Shown: piece by piece, positions 7,608-16,127 of the stretch
How positions within the stretch are numbered: position 1 is the stretch's first letter
How the letters are laid out: each line of letters opens with the position of its first letter
Assembly: GCF_000026985.1 (NCBI RefSeq)
Contig: NC_017390.1
Span: 1,294,873-1,338,844 of the forward strand
Length of the DNA: 43,972 bases
Source of the DNA: Erwinia pyrifoliae DSM 12163
GTDB lineage: Bacteria > Pseudomonadota > Gammaproteobacteria > Enterobacterales > Enterobacteriaceae
Direction of reading: 5' to 3'
Notes under the pieces: model-generated
Databases searched by the model: none
What the model saw: only the letters and a program-made list of their open reading frames with translations
What the model was told of the DNA's origin: nothing
Made by a program: the position numbers and the translations under genes

Positions 7608-9209
7608 TTAAATACCTAATGCCCTGTTTATTTTCTCTACAAACTTTTCGTCAACGAAAACGCCAACCAACGTCATTATGAAAGCAAAACCCAAAATTCC
7701 AATCGGCGTTGCAAGAATAAGACTGTATGCAAAAGCCGTCAGAGCGCTTGCTCCTTTACCGGCTAACAGGGTTTCCAGCTTGACATAAAACGGCCTCCAG
7801 TTGTGGCTATCAATCGCTTTCTTAAATTCCATAGCCGTTTCATAAACATCAATCCCGGAACTGACTAAACCCAACCCCTTACTGAATCTGACAAAGTTTT
7901 TTGCTATTTCAGCTTGGGTAAGTGATTCAAGCGCTTTGCTGATGGCTTCTCGATCTTTAAGACTGAATTTTTTGCTCAGAACATCCTTGTATTTTTCGAA
8001 GGAATCCAGTGCTTCATCGGCGTTGCGTATCTGCTTTCCTTTGACATCCCATGCCAGTTCTTGCGCGATTTCTGCTGACTTTCCCCCCCATTTTTCGGTT
8101 AACTCCTTATAAAAGTCTGCGGTGAATTTAACGGCACTGATAGTTTCGTCGTTATCTTTGTCTTCTTCGGCAAGCGGTTTGAAAGGTATAAGTGGATGGA
8201 CGGGCGGTGGGCGAAGTGGGGTGGTTTTTATCGGCACAAAGGGTATCAGGGCTGCCGGTTTTTGCAGGGCCAGGTCTGGAATGATGGTGATAAAGGGGGT
8301 TAAAGGTGGCTCTATAACTACCGGCTCAACAATAACGGGCTTAATGACAACCGGTTCCGGCATCAGTGGTTTGATCGCCACATCGGTAAGCGGATTTTTC
8401 GCATCAGCTATCGGGGTTGGTCTGTTTTTATGTTCTTCAAGTTCTTTTATGACCTGTTCTTTTTTTTCAATACGTATTTTTTCGTTATTAAGATGTTTTG
8501 TCTTGTTGATAACATCATCACAAATTATTTTCACCCGATCTAAATAAGTAACAAGATTATTTTTTTCTTCCATTTCTTGCTGTAGTTTGGGCAGGTAAAA
8601 CCTATTCCAAAGTTCTATAATATGGTGATAGATCGGGCTGATGCTTAATACGAAATCAAATACAAACGGACGTGCATCTTTGAAGTTATGCATTTTAACA
8701 TCGTCACGCGCAATAAATTGCTCAAAAGCCGTTGTCGTTGCCTGGGTTTTGGCGCTTACGTCCTGCTCCGCATTATTTTTTAACGCCATGTTAGCCTGCA
8801 ACGCCTTTAAGGCTTCTTCCAGTGCTGCTACTGCTGTGTTGAGTTCTGCGTGATGAATAAGTCCTGATTTTCTTAATGAATCCAGTAAGTCTGTTGATTC
8901 TCGTACGATCTGTTCGCCATTTTGATGATAAGCACTTCTCGCTTTGGTCATCAATTGGTTTATTTGCGCTTGCCCTTCCCGAATGGATGTCAGGCTGTGA
9001 TGGCCGAGTTTGTTCGAATCGTAGTGAGCGACGGGTCCGGTTCCGTGCGACATTTGGCTACCCATGCCTGGCCAGCCAACATAAACCGGACGTGCAGTGT
9101 TGCTGCCGATAAGAGAACCAGCACCTACAGGGTCGCCGGTGATGGTGATGATAACATGCCCATCGGTGCCGTAAGGGATGCCGTCCCGGTAATAAGCCAG
9201 AGTAGCCAT
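7608..9209 (-). CDS. Colicin Ia/Ib-like pore-forming bacteriocin
   Basis: The protein has 533 residues from the ATG at 9209, which has GAGGA 7 nt upstream; the in-frame ATG at 9224 overlaps that site and lacks its own. The N terminus contains TDGHVIITITGDP, resembling the DGHEIMAVDIYVNP region of colicin Ia that includes its TonB box, so TonB-dependent uptake is likely. A helical, probably coiled-coil region covers about 195-262, and a proline-rich linker with repeated PVVIxP about 264-345. Residues 357-533 align closely with the colicin Ia channel domain (KGKQIRNADEAL, NWRPFYVK), including the hydrophobic hairpin (about 485-518) and the ending KINRALGI. It would depolarise the inner membrane of sensitive relatives. 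It is shorter than colicin Ia (626 residues). There is no signal peptide and no lysis gene nearby. AT-richer than its neighbours, suggesting transfer. Confidence 0.92.
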   Translation of the reverse strand: MATLAYYRDGIPYGTDGHVIITITGDPVGAGSLIGSNTARPVYVGWPGMGSQMSHGTGPVAHYDSNKLGHHSLTSIREGQAQINQLMTKARSAYHQNGEQIVRESTDLLDSLRKSGLIHHAELNTAVAALEEALKALQANMALKNNAEQDVSAKTQATTTAFEQFIARDDVKMHNFKDARPFVFDFVLSISPIYHHIIELWNRFYLPKLQQEMEEKNNLVTYLDRVKIICDDVINKTKHLNNEKIRIEKKEQVIKELEEHKNRPTPIADAKNPLTDVAIKPLMPEPVVIKPVIVEPVVIEPPLTPFITIIPDLALQKPAALIPFVPIKTTPLRPPPVHPLIPFKPLAEEDKDNDETISAVKFTADFYKELTEKWGGKSAEIAQELAWDVKGKQIRNADEALDSFEKYKDVLSKKFSLKDREAISKALESLTQAEIAKNFVRFSKGLGLVSSGIDVYETAMEFKKAIDSHNWRPFYVKLETLLAGKGASALTAFAYSLILATPIGILGFAFIMTLVGVFVDEKFVEKINRALGI

Positions 9210-10051
9210 AGATTGCTTCCTCATATAATTATGCGAATGAAATGTTTTTTATTTTCCCACAGCCTTTTATAAAAATGGCACTGCCAGTGTTAACTCGTGC
9301 ATCAGGCTAATTTACAGCCCTGTGGTTTTTATTTTGAATAAAATTGATCTTATATATAGGATTGTGGAGCGCGTGGTTTGAATAATGCCGGAATGAAAAT
9401 CTGTGTAAGCTGTTAATCTGAAAAGTTTATGTCCCCTTCACCCAGCGTCTGATGCCTGCTGCTATTCTGGTGTGGGGTAAAATAGCATAACGAGCATATA
9501 ATCAAATTATTGCGCTGATAAAATCCACCGCGTCATCTGTTTCTTTATTTATACGCATCATATAAGGGGTGAGATATTTCCAGCAGAATCGCTGGTGATG
9601 AAGAGGGAAATATTAACATAACAATAATTTTCTTTCTTCCATGGCCGTTGGATATCGTAAAATGGCTATCTGAACAGGATTGATGCGATATTTCTCATCT
9701 CTTTATTAACGCGGTATGGTTAATGTATGGTTGAAAATTTCAGGTTGTTGCCGCAGATTCCCTTATGTTGATGAAGGGAAGGCTAAACGCGACTCTTGTT
9801 GCCTGCTCATGCCGATGCGGCTGCGTGCAGAACTGTCAAGGGCTTGCAGGCGCGGTGCCATCGCCAGATAACGCGATAATATTGGGTTCGCTGACCAATA
9901 TCGCCATTTTGTCAGACAACTGGCCGTATGCCTTGTTATCCATTGAGTAAATACCTGCCATAAGTTTCACTGCCGCCAGCGAACGAGATCCACATCTGGT
10001 ATTTTTATAAGGTTAATCTTAAAATAGGCCAGAAATTAATGGGAGGTTATG
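9210..10051. other. Intergenic region between the colicin gene and ypfM
   Basis: About 840 nt, AT-rich. The left end holds the colicin leader and candidate promoter (9266-9293). A 61-codon plus-strand frame (9765-9950) has no ribosome binding site and is not called. I saw no immunity gene, no lysis gene and no LexA-type box in the first 200 nt upstream of the colicin. The rest holds no feature I can support. Confidence 0.45.
9266..9293 (-). promoter_or_regulatory. Candidate colicin promoter with an inverted repeat in the spacer
   Basis: Read on the minus strand, TTAACA (9288-9293) and TATAAA (9266-9271) are separated by 16 nt. The spacer and the edge of the -35 contain a perfect inverted repeat, CACTG-C-CAGTG (9279-9289), a possible operator. 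The start codon lies about 55 nt downstream of the -10. Confidence 0.45.
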
Positions 10052-10111
10052 ATGATTGATTTAGAACTGGGGAACTGGAAAGACTTTATTGAAGAGATGT
10101 TACGTAAGTAG
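10052..10111 (+). CDS. ypfM: YpfM, conserved 19-residue protein
   Basis: The frame encodes MIDLELGNWKDFIEEMLRK, which differs from E. coli YpfM as I remember it (MIERELGNWKDFIEVMLRK) at only a few positions and has the same length. GGGAGG lies 5 nt before this ATG; an ATG directly upstream at 10049 would leave too little spacing. As in E. coli it sits between acrD and yffB, although here the colicin insert now separates it from yffB. The peptide is an amphipathic helix candidate of unknown role. Conservation across genera at this length argues strongly that it is translated. Confidence 0.9.
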   Translation: MIDLELGNWKDFIEEMLRK

Positions 10112-10170
10112 CGCGTTCAACAAGAACAGCGCGTCAACACTGATGCGTTTCTACTTTCAGTAGCAAAGTG

Positions 10171-10200
10171 AAAAGGCAGCCATTAGCAGGCTGCCTTTTT
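10171..10200. terminator. Bidirectional terminator between ypfM and acrD
   Basis: GGCAGCC (10175-10181) pairs with GGCTGCC (10189-10195) across a 7 nt loop, with an A run on the left and a T run on the right, so it can serve both the convergent genes ypfM and acrD. Confidence 0.85.
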
Positions 10201-10207
10201 ACTGTGC

Positions 10208-13200
10208 TCATTGCGGCTTATCTTTTAGCGGGAAGCGCCGCCTTACCAGCACAAAGAACAGGGGAACAAAGAAGATGGCCAGCACCGTGGCGGAGATCAT
10301 TCCACCTAATACGCCGGTACCTACCGCATGCTGGCTGCTGGAACCTGCCCCCTGACTGATGGCCATCGGCAGCACGCCAAAGATAAATGCCAGCGAAGTC
10401 ATCAAAATCGGGCGCAGACGTTGACGCGAAGCCTCCAGCGTCGCCGCCATCAGTTCGCTGCCACGGCTATTGATCTCATTGGCGAACTCAACGATCAGAA
10501 TGGCGTTTTTCGCCGACAGTCCGACTACCGTCAGCAGACCAACCTGGAAATAGACGTCGTTTTCCAGCCCGCGCAGCCAGGTGGCAATCAGAGCGCCCAG
10601 CACGCCTAACGGCACCACCAGCATCACCGAGAAGGGGATTGACCAGCTCTCATAGAGTGCTGCCAGACACAGGAATACCACCAGCAGTGAAAGCGCATAC
10701 AGCGCCGGAGCCTGCGCGCCGGTCATCCGTTCCTGCAACGATGCCCCGGTCCACTGCAAACCGATGCCGTTTGGCAACTGACTGACCAGTTTTTCCATCA
10801 TATCCATGGCTGCACCATTGCTGACGCCCGCTGCCGACTCGCCAACAATCTCCAGCGCCGGATAGCCGTTATAGCGCTCAAGACGCGGTGAGCCATTTTC
10901 CCAATGCGAACGAGCGAAAGCGGTAAACGGAACCATCCCTCCGCTGGCATTGCGGACGTACCACTTGCTGATATCGTCAGGCAGCATGCGGAATGGCGCA
11001 TCGGCCTGCACATAGACTTTTTTCACCCGCCCACGGTCAAGGAAATCATTAACGTAGGTCGATCCCCAGCCGGTTTGCAGCGTGGCGTTGATATCATGGA
11101 GGGATACGCCCAGCGTCTGCGCTTTACGTTGGTCGATATCAATACGCAGCTGCGGGCTGTCATCAAGCCCGTTATGACGCACACGCGTCAGCGAGGGGTT
11201 TTTCTGAGCCATTTCCAGCAGTGTATTGCGCGCATTCATCAATGCGCGATGCCCCAGTCCGGCGTTGTCCTGCAATTCCATATCAAACCCGGCCGAGTTA
11301 CCCAGTCCGGTGATGGCCGACGGGCTGCTGGCAACCACTTTTGCTTCGTTAATTCGGCTAAATGCTTTGGTGGCGCGGTCGATAATCGCAAAGGAGGTGT
11401 TATCACTGCCGAGGCGATTCTGCCAGTCTTTCAGGCGCACAAAAAGGCGTGCCACGTTTTGACCATTTCCCCCCGGCCCCGCACCCACGGTGGCAAATAC
11501 CGACTGCACGTTATCTTGTTCATGGGTCAGATAGTAGTGTTCGACTTTTTCCACTACCGTCATGGTTTGTTGCAGCGTTGAGCCAGGTGGCAATTGAACC
11601 TGGGTGGTAAAGAGACCGCGATCTTCCAGCGGCAGAAACGAGGTGGGCAGGCGCATAAACAGCAATGCCATGACGGCGATAAGTGCCAGATACACCACCA
11701 GCCAGCGTCCACCTTTGACGAGCATTCTCCCTACGCCGCGCTTATAGCGTTCGGCGTTGTGGTTAAAGGTGCGGTTGAACCAGCCAAAAAAGCCGCGTTG
11801 TCCGTGGTGATGTCCCATGGCCAACGGTTTTAACAGGGTGCAGCACAGGGCAGGGGTGAGGATCATCGCCACCAGTACTGACAGCACCATGGCGGAGACA
11901 ATGGTGACGGAAAACTGGCGATAAATGGCACCGGTAGTACCGCCAAAGAAAGCCATTGGCACGAATACTGCCGACAGTACCAGCGCGATACCGACCAGCG
12001 CCCCCTGAATCTGACCCATCGACTTACGCGTGGCGTCACGCGGGGAGAGACCTTCTTCAGTCATAATTCGTTCGACGTTTTCAACCACCACGATGGCATC
12101 ATCTACCAGCAGTCCTATTGCCAGTACCATGGCGAACATGGTCAGCGTATTGATGCTGTAGCCAAAGGCATAAAGCACGCCGAAGGTGCCGAACAGCACC
12201 ACCGGTACGGCAATCGTGGGGATCAGCGTGGCGCGGAAATTTTGCAAAAACAGGTACATCACCAAGAAAACCAGCAGCACGGCTTCAAGCAGGGTTTTCA
12301 CCACATCTTCAATGGATGCCTTCACAAAAGGCGAGGTCTCAAAAGCGATCTCGGCTTTCAGGCCGTGAGGGAAAAAGCGTGACAGCTCGTCAAGACGCGC
12401 GCGTACTAAAGTATCGGTTTGCAGCTCATTAGCACCTGATGCCAGTTTGATACCCAAGCCGGAGGCGGCCATGCCGTTGTAGCGGCTGAGGTAATCATAC
12501 TTTTCTGCGCCAAGCTCAATGCGGGCGACTTGCCCCAGCGTCACCACCGATCCATCGGCATTCACGCGCAGGGTTATCGCACGAAATTGCTCCGGAGTTT
12601 GCAGTAACGACTGTGAGTTAATCGTGGCATTCAGCGCCTGGCGATCTACCGATGGCAGACCGCCTAATTGCCCCACCGCCACCTGGCTGTTTTGCGATTT
12701 AATGGCGTCGACCACCTCCGTGGTGGTCAGCGCATAGTTAATAAGCTTGTTCGGACCCAGCCAGATGCGCATGGCATACTGTGAGCCATAGGCATCCACC
12801 TGACCCACGCCATTGATGCGGCTGAGGGGATCCTGAAGATGGCTGGCCACGTAGTCGGCAATATCCTGCTTATCCATACTGCCGTCGGTCGACACGAAAG
12901 CCACCATTAATATATTGGTGTCGCCGGTTTTATTCACATTGACGCCTTGTGCCTGCACATCCTGGGGTAATTTGCGCAAGGCGGTTTGCAGCTGATTTTG
13001 TACCTGCTGGCGAGCTTCATCCGGATTGGTACCGGCCTCGAAGGTCAAGGTAACGGTGGCCTGCCCGGTATGACTACTTTGTGACGACATATACATCAGG
13101 TTGTCAAGGCCGGTCATGTTCTGCTCAATAACCTGGGTCACGGTGTTTTCCAGCGTTTCAGCCGAGGCACCGGGATAGTTAGCGGTGATACGAACGTTAG

Positions 13201-13321
13201 GGGGGGCCAGATCGGGATATTGTTCTATCGGCAGAGAGACGATTGCCAGCCCTCCGGTTAAGCACAACAGAATCGCCAATACCCAGGCAAAAATGGGGCG
13301 GTCGATAAAAAAATTCGCCAT
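10208..13321 (-). CDS. acrD: AcrD, RND multidrug/aminoglycoside efflux transporter
   Basis: AcrD is the inner membrane proton-drug antiporter of a tripartite pump; in E. coli it uses AcrA and TolC, encoded elsewhere, and none of the partners is present here. The length is 1,037 residues, the same as E. coli AcrD. Visible features are the N-terminal [17 protein letters not shown], the intramembrane pair in [12 protein letters not shown] (Asp about 407-408), the [11 protein letters not shown] lysine segment (about 937-945) and the hydrophobic pattern of twelve spans with two large periplasmic loops. AcrB paralogues are similar, but context (narQ side, ypfM, yffB) fixes it as acrD. It lies 218 nt downstream of narP, and candidate BaeR repeats occur at 13476-13495. 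Confidence 0.93.
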   Translation of the reverse strand: MANFFIDRPIFAWVLAILLCLTGGLAIVSLPIEQYPDLAPPNVRITANYPGASAETLENTVTQVIEQNMTGLDNLMYMSSQSSHTGQATVTLTFEAGTNPDEARQQVQNQLQTALRKLPQDVQAQGVNVNKTGDTNILMVAFVSTDGSMDKQDIADYVASHLQDPLSRINGVGQVDAYGSQYAMRIWLGPNKLINYALTTTEVVDAIKSQNSQVAVGQLGGLPSVDRQALNATINSQSLLQTPEQFRAITLRVNADGSVVTLGQVARIELGAEKYDYLSRYNGMAASGLGIKLASGANELQTDTLVRARLDELSRFFPHGLKAEIAFETSPFVKASIEDVVKTLLEAVLLVFLVMYLFLQNFRATLIPTIAVPVVLFGTFGVLYAFGYSINTLTMFAMVLAIGLLVDDAIVVVENVERIMTEEGLSPRDATRKSMGQIQGALVGIALVLSAVFVPMAFFGGTTGAIYRQFSVTIVSAMVLSVLVAMILTPALCCTLLKPLAMGHHHGQRGFFGWFNRTFNHNAERYKRGVGRMLVKGGRWLVVYLALIAVMALLFMRLPTSFLPLEDRGLFTTQVQLPPGSTLQQTMTVVEKVEHYYLTHEQDNVQSVFATVGAGPGGNGQNVARLFVRLKDWQNRLGSDNTSFAIIDRATKAFSRINEAKVVASSPSAITGLGNSAGFDMELQDNAGLGHRALMNARNTLLEMAQKNPSLTRVRHNGLDDSPQLRIDIDQRKAQTLGVSLHDINATLQTGWGSTYVNDFLDRGRVKKVYVQADAPFRMLPDDISKWYVRNASGGMVPFTAFARSHWENGSPRLERYNGYPALEIVGESAAGVSNGAAMDMMEKLVSQLPNGIGLQWTGASLQERMTGAQAPALYALSLLVVFLCLAALYESWSIPFSVMLVVPLGVLGALIATWLRGLENDVYFQVGLLTVVGLSAKNAILIVEFANEINSRGSELMAATLEASRQRLRPILMTSLAFIFGVLPMAISQGAGSSSQHAVGTGVLGGMISATVLAIFFVPLFFVLVRRRFPLKDKPQ

Positions 13322-13475
13322 TTAAACTCACTCCACAGCTTTTAGCCGAACAAAATCAATGCGTGCCCCTGTTCCTCGCTCACCGTCGGCATATTGAGTC
13401 TGGAGCGCGGCAAATATCATCAATTATTCAATACGCTGCGGCAGCGAATTACTCTACCTGCCGCAGCGCCAATAA

Positions 13476-13495
13476 TCGTGAAGAAATTGAGGAGA
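13476..13495 (-). promoter_or_regulatory. Candidate BaeR direct repeats upstream of acrD
   Basis: On the minus strand the sequence reads TCTCCTCAA then TT then TCTTCACGA, two near copies of the BaeR motif TCTNCANAA as I remember it (one mismatch each) with an 11 nt period, about 155-175 nt before the acrD start. BaeSR is the known activator of acrD in E. coli and Salmonella. The match is by eye and the consensus is from memory. Confidence 0.4.
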
Positions 13496-13539
13496 TAATG
13501 TAAATTATCGTGCGCAATTCACCGCCCCACCCGCCGTCT

Positions 13540-14169
13540 TTAACGACAGAATTCCAGCCAAAGTACGGTTGCCGCCACGCGCGTTCTGACATTGAGTTTA
13601 CGCAGCACGTTACGTATATGCACTTTTACCGTTTGTTCCGAGATCGCCAGATTCTCTGCGACCTGCTTATTTGTCAAACCGCTGGCCACTTCCTTCAGCA
13701 CTTCTTGCTCACGCACGGTGAGGAGGGCAAGCGGGTCGCATTTCCAGCTTTCCAGAGCGCCCGGAGCCTGCAGACGGTGGCTCCAGGCCACTCCACCTTC
13801 AGCCACCTTAATAATTTGCGCCAAAAGCTCTTCGGGGTCGCTGTCTTTGAGCAAGTATCCTTCTGCTCCGGCTTCCTGCAGCGCCGTGAAGTCCCGGCGT
13901 AGAGCCGAAACGGTCAGCACGACAACCCGGGATGCAATGCCGCTTGCATGGAGCGCATTCAAGGTTTCAAGTCCGGACATTCCCTGCATTTTCAGGTCAA
14001 GCAGGATCAGATGTGGGTGCAGTTGCCGGGCCTTGAACAGGGCTTCTTCGCCATCACCTGCTTCGGCGATGAGGTCAAAACGCGGCTCCATCGCCAGCAG
14101 ATGATGCAGACCACGGCGCAACAGTGGATGATCGTCCACAATTAACACTCTGTATTTTTGTGCTTCCAT
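13540..14169 (-). CDS. narP: NarP-type nitrate/nitrite response regulator
   Basis: The 209-residue protein has a receiver domain (VDDHP, phospho-acceptor Asp58 in LLDLKMQGMSG, conserved KDSDPE) and a C-terminal LuxR-type helix-turn-helix (about 145-205) whose SEQTVKVHIRNVLRKLNVR is nearly identical to E. coli NarP and unlike NarL. It regulates anaerobic respiration genes in response to nitrate and nitrite in E. coli. Here it follows the narQ-like kinase by 17 nt, whereas in E. coli narP is unlinked to narQ, so the two form a cognate operon. The gene downstream is acrD. Confidence 0.88.
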   Translation of the reverse strand: MEAQKYRVLIVDDHPLLRRGLHHLLAMEPRFDLIAEAGDGEEALFKARQLHPHLILLDLKMQGMSGLETLNALHASGIASRVVVLTVSALRRDFTALQEAGAEGYLLKDSDPEELLAQIIKVAEGGVAWSHRLQAPGALESWKCDPLALLTVREQEVLKEVASGLTNKQVAENLAISEQTVKVHIRNVLRKLNVRTRVAATVLWLEFCR

Positions 14170-14186
14170 GCCAGTATTTCCTTGTT

Positions 14187-15167
14187 TTAAAAGATCTCAG
14201 TCATCGGGGTAAAGTGCAAAGATACGCTGGTACCTCCTTTCGCATGTCGTTCAATTAACAGCGTGCCGTTTAAACGTGCGGCACGTTCATTCATGATATT
14301 CAGGCCGTGATGCCCGTCCGGCTCTTCCAGGCTGGCAATGCCGACGCCGTTGTCTTTTATCGTAATAGCGATGCCGCCTTGGGGTAATGGCCTGCTGCCG
14401 ACGCTGATTTCCGTGGCGGAGGCGTGACGAACGGCATTAACCAGCGCTTCACGTACGATGTGCACGACATGAATTTGCTGTTGTGCCGCCAGCTGCCCGC
14501 TAAACTGACAGGCTAAAGTGATATGTGCGCTGCTTTGCTGGTGAAGCGGGGCGACGGCCTGTTCCAGTGCGTGCGCCAGGCTGGCGGGGGCGACGGTAAG
14601 ACGGAAGTTGTTCAGTAGCTCGCGCAACTGGCGACTGGCACCGGTGAGGGACTGCTCCATCCCGGCGACGATGTCCAGCGCGGTCGTGTCATCAGGCTCT
14701 ATCGCGCGTCTCAGCCTGACCAGTTGGATGCGCTGAAAGGTCAGTTCCTGCGCCAGAGAATCATGCAGTTCAGCGGCAATGGTTGCCCGTTCCTGCTGTA
14801 TCAACAGGCCATGTATTTGCTGCTGATTGCGCCAGCGCTCCAGCGCGTTGGCCAGCATTGCGGCGAGGCTTTTTATGATCGGTCGCAGTGGGCGCGCGCC
14901 CTGCCAGCGCAGTTTGCCACCGGGTGGTCGCGATGGGTGGCGCAATGACAGACTGTGCCAGCGCGTTTGGCCGGCTTTTTTGCCAGCACTGAGTACGCCA
15001 AATTCCGGGGCAGATAGCTCAAGCCAGGCGAGTTTTTCGTGGCTGACTACCAGCGCCAGGGTTTGCTGAAAGGCCCGCTGGCCTTGAGTGCTGTGGCTGA
15101 GCAGTTCAGAACAGGCAATAAGCAGCCGGAGACGGCGGTTAGCCTGCCTGACATTGGCATGTTTCAT
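14187..15167 (-). CDS. narQ: NarQ-like histidine kinase lacking its membrane sensor half
   Basis: The 326 residues match only the C-terminal part of E. coli NarQ (566 residues): the cysteine-containing region RRLRLLIACSELL, the phosphorylation site ERATIAAELHDSLAQ (His135) and the HATPase motifs REALVNAVRHA, IKDNGVGI and GHHGLNIMNERAARL. The two membrane segments, the periplasmic nitrate-binding P-box and the HAMP linker are absent. The ATG has AGGGA just upstream, and the frame is closed by a TAA nine codons before it, so this is a properly initiated soluble kinase rather than a simple frameshift of a longer gene. Position next to acrD is that of narQ. What it senses is unclear. Confidence 0.85.
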   Translation of the reverse strand: MKHANVRQANRRLRLLIACSELLSHSTQGQRAFQQTLALVVSHEKLAWLELSAPEFGVLSAGKKAGQTRWHSLSLRHPSRPPGGKLRWQGARPLRPIIKSLAAMLANALERWRNQQQIHGLLIQQERATIAAELHDSLAQELTFQRIQLVRLRRAIEPDDTTALDIVAGMEQSLTGASRQLRELLNNFRLTVAPASLAHALEQAVAPLHQQSSAHITLACQFSGQLAAQQQIHVVHIVREALVNAVRHASATEISVGSRPLPQGGIAITIKDNGVGIASLEEPDGHHGLNIMNERAARLNGTLLIERHAKGGTSVSLHFTPMTEIF

Positions 15168-15523
15168 GACCTTCCCTGTTATGACTTCAATTTACCCGTT
15201 ACGTGGCAGGTTATACACAGTCAACGAGTTGTAAAAAAGTGCCCGGGCAGGCTGCTGGTGACGCAACGCTGAATGACCCAGGTAACATTAATTGCTTTAG
15301 TTACGTGATTATAACTTCTAGTGGCAATTTACTGAAGGGGTAGTTTTGATGGCTGATAACTGGCTATATCAGCCTTGCTCAGACATATCTCTTTACGTTC
15401 AAACGATATTCTCCCGGGTTAGTCGACAATACTAATGAAGCCTTTACTCGGGGTTCACGCTGCTTTGCATTTAACGGGTAATAATCAAACGTGTCACTAA
15501 CCCGCACAGTTTGAGAAGAAAAA
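15168..15523. other. Divergent intergenic region between narQ and the DUF1471 gene
   Basis: This 356 nt region carries the promoters for both flanking operons. I looked in it for remains of the missing NarQ sensor half and found no similar coding stretch. A small inverted repeat TTAGT...ACTAA (about 15419-15435) is the only structure I noted. Confidence 0.5.
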
Positions 15524-15799
15524 ATGAACAAAAAATTATCTGCTCCGATCGTAGCCACTCTGCTTGCTGTTACGTCATTCTCAACGCTGGCCGCTACTCA
15601 GGTTAATGAGAGCCAGGCCAGCAGTTTGCATAGTATGGGCACCGTGTCGATATCCGGTGCCAGAGGCACTTTAGATGACGCTACCCATAAGCTAGCCAAG
15701 AAAGCCGATGCGATGGGGGCCAGCAGCTACCGGATTATCGGGGTGACTAATCCTGCTGATTCCAGTCTGTGGTTCGGCAACGCCGAGATCTACCGCTAA
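15524..15799 (+). CDS. BhsA/McbA-type DUF1471 small periplasmic protein
   Basis: The protein has 91 residues with a signal peptide (MNKKLSAPIVATLLAVTSFS, cleavage probably after LAA). The mature part has the DUF1471 pattern: a GTVSISGARGTLDDAT strand-turn, a helix with AKKADAMGASSYRI and the terminal GNAEIYR. This family (BhsA, McbA, YdgH, YjfY and others) is stress-induced and linked to biofilm and envelope stress in E. coli; I cannot say which paralogue this is. GAGAAG precedes the start. Monocistronic: a strong terminator follows at 15854-15882. Confidence 0.85.
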   Translation: MNKKLSAPIVATLLAVTSFSTLAATQVNESQASSLHSMGTVSISGARGTLDDATHKLAKKADAMGASSYRIIGVTNPADSSLWFGNAEIYR

Positions 15800-16127
15800 G
15801 TCACGCCTCCTCTTTACCCCTTCATCCCTGTGTAGTCATTCGTGTTGTCACTGACCGACCGCCCTTTGCGGTCGGTTTTTTTATGTGCAATTCGACAAAG
15901 ATGACACAAGTTCACTATTTCCAGCGTGGATTTTTTGCGTCAATTAATCAGAAGAGTTAGGATGCATCGCCGCATTTTCTCTGACAGAGGTTGCGAGAAA
16001 ACTCCGGCAGCAGGGGGATTGTTAAGACATGTGCCGACAAAAGCAAACGATTGGTTGGCCTATAAGAAAAAGGATACCGGGGACAGGTAACCGCATCACA
16101 CAGTGAACAAGACAACTAGGATTAAAA
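15800..16127. other. Intergenic region between the DUF1471 gene and ansP
   Basis: It contains the terminator at 15854-15882. The remaining 245 nt probably hold the ansP promoter, but I could not single out a convincing -35/-10 pair. No gene is visible. Confidence 0.5.
15854..15882 (+). terminator. Rho-independent terminator of the DUF1471 gene
   Basis: ACCGACCGC (15854-15862) pairs perfectly with GCGGTCGGT (15868-15876) across a 5 nt loop, followed by a T run to 15882. Confidence 0.9.

Noticed and set aside
8122..8547. Long plus-strand Ser/Gly-rich frame inside the colicin gene
   Set aside because: Antisense shadow of the proline-rich and coiled-coil region of the colicin; low-complexity composition follows from it.
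9210..9420. LexA (SOS) box upstream of the colicin
   Set aside because: Scanned by eye for CTGT-N8-ACAG; only unrelated CTG and ACAG pieces with wrong orientation or spacing were found.
9765..9950. 61-codon plus-strand frame between the colicin and ypfM
   Set aside because: No ribosome binding site and cysteine-rich nonsense composition; no similarity recognised.
10904..11581. 225-codon plus-strand frame inside acrD
   Set aside because: Shadow of the strongly supported acrD frame.
15168..15523. Possibility that the missing sensor half of narQ is present but frameshifted upstream
   Set aside because: No membrane-span-like or P-box-like coding stretch can be read in any minus-strand frame, and a TAA lies nine codons before the narQ start.
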